A DNA stretch of 64,000 nucleotides, taken from NCBI GenBank assembly GCA_916700875.1, contig CAKAKS010000022.1, forward strand, positions 14,646,065 through 14,710,064, given 5' to 3'. The translations under genes were made by a program, and so were the position numbers. The stretch is from Sebastes aleutianus. Lineage: Eukaryota; Chordata; Actinopteri; Perciformes; Sebastidae. Shown here piece after piece: positions 57,877 to 64,000 of this stretch. Below the pieces are notes generated by a model. That model had not been told where the DNA came from. It ran no database searches and was given only the letters and a program-made list of their open reading frames with translations. How positions within the stretch are numbered: position 1 is the stretch's first letter; each line of letters opens with the position of its first letter.

Positions 57877-58205
57877 TTAAAGGGTAACTTTGGTATTTTT
57901 CAACCCTATTGTCACAGGTTTTTGTATCTAAGTGACTGATGGGGACAACACTTTTTGAAATTGGTTCAGCATTGAGGAAGAACGATGCAGACGGCAGCCA
58001 CTAAACGGGCTGTAATGTAATCATTTGGGGCAACCTGGTACCGTCAGTTTACATCCACTAAAAGTGCTAGTTTTTGCCACTGACAGGCTCAGATTGGAAG
58101 TGTCTGACAACATTATGGAAAGGACCCAACAGAGAATGAAACTTTTTTTTTTTACTTCTTGATCTGGTTTGTTTGTTGTTGTGTGTTTCGCTCATGGAAG
58201 TCTTG
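57877..58205 (+). mobile_element. family I TTAA-start repeat
   Basis: Starts TTAAAGGGTAACTTTGGTAT, then ttttcaaccc, a gacggcagccactaaacggg block, ccactaaaagtgctagtttt and gacaacattatggaaaggac. I recall this as a common percomorph repeat. It runs straight into family A copy 4. Confidence 0.55.
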
Positions 58206-58770
58206 TTCTGAAAAACTAGACTTCTGCATCTCCTCGTGGCTCTGTTTTCAGGCATTAAAAAATCTAGCCTGTGACAGGAGACTTTGACCAATCACAAGTA
58301 ATTTCAGAGAGAGCGAGCGTTCCTATTGGCTGTGATCCGGCTGGTGGGCGGTGCTTAGTATTTCCACAGCAGATCTCAACACGGCTGCCGGGTCACAAAC
58401 TTTGTCATTTTACAGCTAAACAGTGCACTACAAGATGTTTCTGTAAACATTTGAGGAGAGAAATGGGCATTACAGTAACAGAATATTGATTCATATTTGA
58501 TCAGCGCTGCCTAGTTTGACCATTTGATTGGAGTTTGTGAGTGATTGACAGCCTCTCAGAGACGGCAGGCTCCAGCTCGGCTCTGATTGGTTGTTTTCCT
58601 CCGGTCTGTGAAATCTTGCAGATGCCATTAGGAGCACCGGAGGACACAGAGGCACATGATTTTTTTCAGATTACCTGTCTCACGCACTACTGTCAGGATA
58701 TAGTGGCCATTTTATAAAAAAAGCGTATTTTTAATCACATTTGCTCCATTTCTACCGACTGCAGCTTTAA
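58206..58770 (-). mobile_element. family A TTAA element, copy 4 (left end missing)
   Basis: Same strand as copy 3. Matches from gaaaaactagacttctgcat through cctgtgacaggagactttga, ctgtcaggatatagtggcca and the TTAA end at 58767-58770. About the first 90 bp present in copy 3 are replaced by family I. Confidence 0.65.
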
Positions 58771-59029
58771 TGATAACACAGTTAAGTTAAAGGAAACTTA
58801 TTTCCATTGTGGTCCTCTAGATTAGCCGAGAAACTAAAAAATTATACAAAGTTGTGAAGCAGAACTTTCTACCTCATTAATTGTCTCACGGCCCCCCAGA
58901 TTTTTCCTGAGGGCCTGTTAAGGGGCCCCAACCCTTAGGTTGTAAACCACTAGTTTAAACTACTGTCATAAACTGACATATATAATAACACATCAGTCAC
59001 AGGGGCCATCTTTTTCTGCCGAACGAGCA
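58771..59029. repeat. hAT-like right-end fragment and flanks
   Basis: 58885-58955 has cacggccccccagatttttc, then ggggccccaacccttaggtt and gtaaaccacta, which resembles the right terminus of hAT-type repeats ending ccaacc..ggttgggaaccactg. The left end is not seen. Confidence 0.35.
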
Positions 59030-59180
59030 CTTTTTATACTTTAAATACTGATAATACTTCTGTAATTTTACTTTAAGATGTAGTATTTTAAATGCAGGAC
59101 CTTTACTTGTATTTAAGTATTTGCACATCTGGATATTGGTACTTTTTCTTAAGAAAAGGATGTGAGTACTTCTTCCACAG
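59030..59180 (+). mobile_element. family F fragment, right end
   Basis: tattttaaatgcaggaccttt, a tatttaagtatttgcacatc block and gatgtgagtacttcttccac match the right part of 52261-52785. Confidence 0.5.
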
Positions 59181-59559
59181 AGTAAGGAGGAGTGATGCCC
59201 CTTCTGAGTAAAGTAACTAGTAATCTGTTTCCTTCAGAGTAATGAGCCCCTCCACTGTGTTTGTGAATGACTTTGTGACGACCTCTGTTGCAAATGTCCC
59301 CCCCCTCCCTCATTCGCAGAAAATGGAAATGGCTTAGCACTATCACCGTTGCCCCGGCAACCATCTGAGTCCCCCATCTCGTGGTGGAGAAATGAGTTCT
59401 GAACAGGCTCGAGAGAGGCAGGGATTAAACATGATCCCGCGGACGGACTGTCAATCAAACACCACAACTCTACAACCTCCTTCCACTCACAAAAAAAACA
59501 AAACAACACACTGCAACCTAAAAGGTGTGCTTTTATTATGAATCATCTGTCAGAAAATA
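59181..59559. other. unannotated sequence
   Basis: C-rich tract at 59298-59308. No feature supported. Confidence 0.3.
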
Positions 59560-59920
59560 AAGGAAATTACACTGATAATGAATCCTGGTGCTGTTTGTAA
59601 GCTATTAAAGCAGCAGCAGAAGCAGAGAACTAAAAACAAATCCGTTATCCTGCAGCGGATTTAGTGGTGGTCGTTATATTCCAATGCCAAGAGGCGATGG
59701 ATTAATTTAATTAGCCTGGTGAAGATTAATGACAATGCATAGGCCTTCTGTAGATAAGGCTATACACTGGGTTATTTTCAACACGGCCGTGTGTCTAATT
59801 TGGGAAAGTGGGGAGTGTGGTAAAATTAGTATAGTGTGGATTTTTTTATAACCTTGGCTTTGCATTTATCTGTGGAGATAAATCTGAATGATGAGGTTCA
59901 GTAGCATCACACTGAATTCA
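59560..59920. other. candidate conserved non-coding element, homeodomain-site cluster
   Basis: Repeat-free. The segment 59696-59737 packs ggattaatttaattagcctg and gaagattaatgacaatgca, at least four TAAT/ATTA sites within 40 bp. Downstream are gtctaatttgggaaag, taaaattagtatagtgtgga and tggagataaatctgaatgat. This is the clearest enhancer-like block in the window by eye. Confidence 0.4.
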
Positions 59921-60549
59921 CTTCTTTAAAAGGGATGTTTTCTTCTGAAATACAGGCTAATTGTTGTTTATTTGCATCTTTGGACCACAACATCACAGAG
60001 GAACAGAGTTTGCAGTTATTAAAGAAAACGTGTCTTATAGCAACACAATGATATACAGTATATATTGGGCTGAAAAGGTGCAACAAACGTGTGTTTATGC
60101 ACCATATGATCAGGTTTAGTGCTTCATCTTCAGCTCAACATCTATCTTCTTAAACGTATGGCATTAATGGCTGTGTATAATATGTTTATTTTACAATATT
60201 AGTATACAATATCAGTACAGAAGAGAGTGCTGCAGCCTTGCTGGTTTTATATTCAACATGAAATGATGGCTAACATCAACCCAATCATGTCCTCATCACA
60301 TGAACGCAAACACTTGATGTGTTTTAATGTTGTGAAATCTTGTTTCTGATGGTGTTCTTGTTGTTGTTGTAAAGTGAATATGTAACGTTACTGTCTTGTA
60401 ATTGTGTCAATAGCAAAACAAAAACAAATAAACATACATGTCTTTTGTTATTGATATACTAAACCTGAAAAGACTGAAAGTTTTTGAGGTTATGGTCATT
60501 GTAGACTCACAACAGTATTATTAACTCTTGCAGAATTCATTATAGTGGT
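59921..60549. other. unannotated sequence
   Basis: AT-rich and repeat-poor; a (TTG)n stretch lies at about 60359-60370. Confidence 0.3.
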
Positions 60550-60557
60550 GTTACTGT

Positions 60558-60881
60558 CAGGGCCAGCTTCAGGCCATGTAGGCGGTCGCCCAGAGCGCCA
60601 CCTTCTGGGGGGAGCTGGTCGCCCTCTAAAAAAACACTAAATAAAATAAAAAAAAGTAAATAAATAAATGAATAGATAAATAGATAAATAGATAAATAGA
60701 TAAATAGATAAATAGATAAATAAATAAAAAGGCCGGTGGGTGCCCTTCCTCATTTTCTGCATTGAGGTAACAAACGAACAGGTAAATAAATAAGGAAAGA
60801 CAGAAATACACTTTTCACCTCTGTGGGGGCTCCAAATCCAAATTTTGCCTCAGGGCACCAAAAGGGCTGGAGAGGGCCCTG
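60558..60881. mobile_element. hAT-type MITE with perfect 8-bp target duplication
   Basis: Flanked by identical gttactgt at 60550-60557 and 60882-60889. Left end CAGGGCCAGCTTCAGGCC and the reversed right end CAGGGCCCTCTCCAGCCC form inverted repeats. The body (324 bp) carries an ATAGATAA tandem tract (about 60672-60728). The motif gcgccaccttctggggg at 60593 lies near the left end. No coding capacity. Confidence 0.75.
60672..60730 (+). repeat. (ATAGATAA)n microsatellite inside the MITE
   Basis: About six or seven units of an 8-bp motif, read directly, with AAAT repeats on either side. Confidence 0.9.
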
Positions 60882-60889
60882 GTTACTGT

Positions 60890-61500
60890 AACTTGTAGTC
60901 ACCAGTGATGCACTAAGAAACCACCAGTATAAATACACATCAATAGTATCCTCAACTCAGTTCATTTTAATGTCATAATTGCACATTATTGCTTCTTATT
61001 TTGATTGTTTATTATATTATTTATGTCTCAAACTGGGCTATAAATTCAGTAAATAGTGCTGCAAACTCTCCACATTGACAAGGCGTGATCAATTATTAAA
61101 AAAGGATAAAAAACTTAAAAAAGAAAATCTTTCAGTAAAGCCAAAGACTGGGGTTGGGTAACTGGAATAAGATTTATGTACGTAACATATTAATTTCTGT
61201 TTTAATTATTATTATTTTTTATTATTTACTTGCATAATCATTTGATGGTATACTATATTTGCTGTCAAGACTGACCATTTTATTAATATATAATGTTTGT
61301 TATAATTGGGAAAACCCTATTGTTAAAAAAAGAAAGAAAACCTTTCTTTTCAAATAAAGCTTAATATTTGCCTGATGATGGTGTCTGTTTTTTAAATATG
61401 AATGATGACAGCTAAATTCACACGCTGAAAATAAAGAATCCCTGCTCTCCTGCAGAAGTAATCCCATTACAGTAACGCAGTACTGGTGCCAGGCTGGCAC
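60890..61500. other. unannotated sequence
   Basis: AT-rich; no repeat family or exon recognised. Confidence 0.35.
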
Positions 61501-61547
61501 AGAGAGAGAGAGTAGAGAGAAAGAGAGAGAGAGAAAGAGGGAGCAGG
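61501..61547 (+). repeat. (GA)n tract
   Basis: GA-rich, imperfect, read directly. Confidence 0.85.
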
Positions 61548-61760
61548 AGGGCGGGGAGAGTGAGACCCCCATGCAATTTGATATTTGCCTCTTTGACAGT
61601 CATTTAAAGGGGATCTGGAGAACCCGATAGCCGGGGACTTACACCCCTCCAAAGGCTTTCGGGACACTTTAGCCCGGCTCGGCTCGGCCCCGCAGCGCCA
61701 GAGAGTCGCCAGGCAGGGTGTAAACGTTAAATGTTAGCTATTTGTTCCGTGGATTGCGAG
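61548..61760. other. GC-rich block, possible promoter or untranslated exon
   Basis: The GC content rises locally around cccggctcggctcggccccg (61673-61692) with several CpGs, after a GA tract, a layout seen at vertebrate TSSs. No TATA box, ATG with an open frame or clear splice donor can be shown. Confidence 0.2.
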
Positions 61761-62480
61761 GAAAATCAAGCCTTCATTCATTCTTTTCTTTTTTGTGTGT
61801 GAGTGTGTGTGTGTGTGTGTGGAAACCCTCCTCCCACTCCGGTTCCCCCCCATCTCTCCTCTTTCTTTTCCAGACTCCACAAACAGTCATTGACTAAAGC
61901 AGCTTAGGGAGTCTCCTAATAACGCATTAAAAGCAAGTTTATACAGAGAAAAAGAGAGAGGAAAAAGGAAAATATTTTGTAATTGCTGAGACTGTACAGA
62001 CAAAAGAGTCCTGACGCAGGAGGTTATCTGCTTATGGTGGCGGTTCCTTATCAGTTGGATAAATATTTGTATATCATGGCCAACTGGGGACTCTGCACAA
62101 CCCCTCTGACGTGTTGTTGTGATTGCTGCAACACAGGTGATCTACAGTGAGATAGCTATACTGTAGTGGAAGCAGCAGCAGCAGTGTGGGAGGTTAAGAT
62201 GCTCCTGCAGAAAGCTAATTTTTTCAATTATGAGGTTAAAAGAGTGTGTTTTAATGCTCATTAAATTGGAGAGTACATTCCCCTGCAGATAACAGGCAGG
62301 TTGCATTGTGCTGGTGTCTCCTGGGAGGACTGGATGTTTGTCCCCCCCAACTCCCCAGCCTCGCATCTCATTAAGCTCCACATCTCTATCTTGCAGCATC
62401 ATATATGTGGCCTGTGAAAGATTTTCTGTCACAGGGGCTATTTTGGAGGAGAACCCCTTTAAGCAACAACCGACGTGATC
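61761..62480. other. repeat-poor sequence, possible regulatory DNA
   Basis: A TG tract lies at about 61803-61821. The rest is repeat-free; taacgcattaaaagcaagtt at 61920 and a gctcattaaattggagagta block at 62257 carry TAAT-type sites. Confidence 0.3.
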
Positions 62481-62939
62481 TGGTTGTTGTTCTTTTTATA
62501 TGAAACCCCTCACTGGACTCCCAGTGGCCACCCAGTCCAGGATTATTCTGCTGCAGCCAGGAAAAGAGGAGGAGGAGGAGGAGGAAGAGGGAGGGCTTGC
62601 CGCCTGTAAGTGTCCATCCCCGGTTTATTTGACATGGCAGTGTCCCTGGGTATAAAAACCAGATAAACATCTGGCGGCGTTGCCAGGACATTGGGAAAAT
62701 GAGGGATTGGAGGGAGAGAGAGAGGCAGTGAAAGAACACAAAATCATAATGAGAAGAAAGATGGGCAGAGAGAGAGAGAGAGAGAGAGATGCTGATCAGC
62801 TAATTACAGCTGCAAATAAAATGCAAATTTATCCTGGCACGGTGAGCATGCACAAGTTTAAACATAGCGCCATCCAAAAAATTCAGAGCTGCAGCAGGCA
62901 CTGTGCCAATGACGACTTCCAAACAAAGAATGATTATCC
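62481..62939. other. repeat-poor sequence with short purine tracts
   Basis: (GGA)n at about 62568-62592 and (GA)n at about 62769-62789. An octamer ATGCAAAT lies at 62821-62828. The 62795-62930 part is repeat-free. Confidence 0.3.
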
Positions 62940-63005
62940 AATAATAATAATAATAATAATATATAAAATATTATTGTATTAGCTGCTGTACATTGCATCC
63001 TGGTG

Positions 63006-63069
<64 letters not shown>

Positions 63070-63113
63070 TATAAAATGTTATTATATTAGCTGCTGCACA
63101 TTGCATCCTGGTG

Positions 63114-63147
<34 letters not shown>

Positions 63148-63207
63148 TATAAAATATTATTATATTAGCTGCTGCACATTGCATCCTGGTGGTTAATAAT
63201 AATAATA
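62940..63207 (+). repeat. compound tandem repeat: three 47-bp cores joined by (TAA)n
   Basis: Cores at 62961-63007, 63069-63115 and 63147-63193 start atataaaat and end cattgcatcctggtggt. They are separated by (TAA)n spacers of 61 and 31 bp, with further (TAA)n on both outer sides. Cores differ at only a few bases. The poly-Leu frame on the minus strand is an artefact. Confidence 0.9.
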
Positions 63208-64000
63208 AAAAAAAGATGGCACACTTCCCAACAACACATGATCATCCACAATCCAACAATTACAGTTCCCCTTCACTGTATAGCCTCCCTCCATCTTATA
63301 GTGATTAATGATACATCACCACCCAAAGATTAATCATGGAAAATTAAAAAAAAAAAAAGAAATCTTGGAGGTACTCATGAGAACTCGATCAGGTGGGCTC
63401 TGGATGGAGAGGAGGTGGTGGAAACGAATTAGCTCCATCGAATCTTTTTAGATGCAAATATTTTGTTATCTCCACTTTGCTGCACTGTTTTTCAGTGTTT
63501 ATGATTAATTATCTCTTCTTGGTGAAAAATAAATCATGCGAAATTAGGATCTAGCTGACTCCACCGGGCGTATAAGCAGCGATGGCAGGTCGATGCTGTT
63601 AATTTCAGGTTGAAATTGACACACTAATTATAGCTGCAGAGTGCTGCTGGAACACTAGCAGGCAAGATTATACCTCTGTGCTTCTATTTTTTTTTTTTAT
63701 CAGATCCCCCCCCTTATATTTTACCAATTAAAAATCGTAAAGGCATTTCATTGCCCCAGGATAAAAAAAAAAGCAAAAAAAAAAGCAGCCTCTCTCCTAA
63801 CATGGCCATCACTTTCCCCCATCAGATTCATTGTGATGTATTAGATGCAATAAATTATCCCATGTAACAAAACATGGCGAGCTGAAAGGCTGATAATCTG
63901 CAGAGGGGAGATAAGGATTCATTATTCCAAATCATTATGAATCCAGCGTTTGGCTGTGACTTCTTTCTTAATCAGCTTCTGTGATCCTGGATACGTGAAG
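63208..64000. other. candidate conserved non-coding element cluster at window end
   Basis: Repeat-free except poly-A/poly-T runs (63349-63360, 63689-63700, 63763-63784). Contains agtgattaatgatacatcac, aaagattaatcatggaaaat, octamer ATGCAAAT at 63452-63459, tgtttatgattaattatctc, cacactaattatagctgcag and gtgatgtattagatgcaata. TAAT and TGATTAAT sites occur about every 50 bp. Likely regulatory, but only comparison with other fish would show it. Confidence 0.4.

Noticed and set aside
60593..60609. CTCF-like site at the left end of the 60558 MITE
   Set aside because: gcgccaccttctggggg is close to but not a full match of the core consensus, unlike the D-family sites.
62858..63184. poly-Leu minus-strand frame resembling a membrane protein
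   Set aside because: Translation of the (TAA)n compound repeat on the reverse strand.

Overview
This window looks like non-coding DNA from a ray-finned fish, most likely a percomorph teleost. Base composition is AT-leaning, open frames are short and scattered, and (CA)n/(TG)n microsatellites are very dense. The high-copy interspersed repeats are families I associate with percomorph genomes: TTAA-flanked short inverted-repeat elements, hAT-type elements with 8-bp target duplications, and LINE 3' tails ending in a tataaataaagttta-type signal. I could place no protein-coding gene, rRNA, tRNA or known microRNA with confidence. Long open frames are explained by CA/TG tracts, the minisatellite, purine tracts or repeat bodies. 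Family letters A to N are my own labels; no database was searched.

Layout. 1-9950: sparse repeats, a D-family element carrying a CTCF-like motif, a repeat-poor GC-richer island at 3480-4470, and an L-family repeat cluster at 5955-7740 that is interrupted by a younger hAT insertion. 9954-20760: family A copy 1, fragments of families B, N, C, J and L, a MITE with clear inverted ends at 11935-12397, and a LINE relic at 16864. 21240-31430: repeat-poor, CNE-like islands, a 69-bp inverted duplication around a B fragment at 22381-22865, a LINE tail with (TAA)n, and a TTAA element (H) with a C-family repeat inside it. 32025-43515: the most complete B element, a local direct duplication at 34946-35548, family A copy 2, a 13-bp hairpin at 39020, and an F-K-D nest. 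43850-52785: E, A, G and F copies and a (CA)55 tract. 53579-54670: a 1,076-bp hAT-like element with a perfect 8-bp target duplication, whose interior is a 22-unit, 41/42-bp minisatellite. 54680-64000: repeat-poor, CNE-like DNA with two unrecognised candidate exons, another hAT insertion with perfect duplication at 60558-60881, a compound tandem repeat at 62940, and a homeodomain-site-rich end.

Taken together, the window resembles the flank or a large intron of a developmental regulator: islands of repeat-free sequence rich in TAAT, octamer and GATA-like sites, separated by layers of non-autonomous transposons. Conservation, which would prove this, cannot be tested from one sequence. I found no new gene system. 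The best novel material is structural: the minisatellite born inside a hAT element, the inverted duplication at 22.4-22.9 kb, repeat-borne CTCF-like sites, and several insertion histories that can be read base by base.
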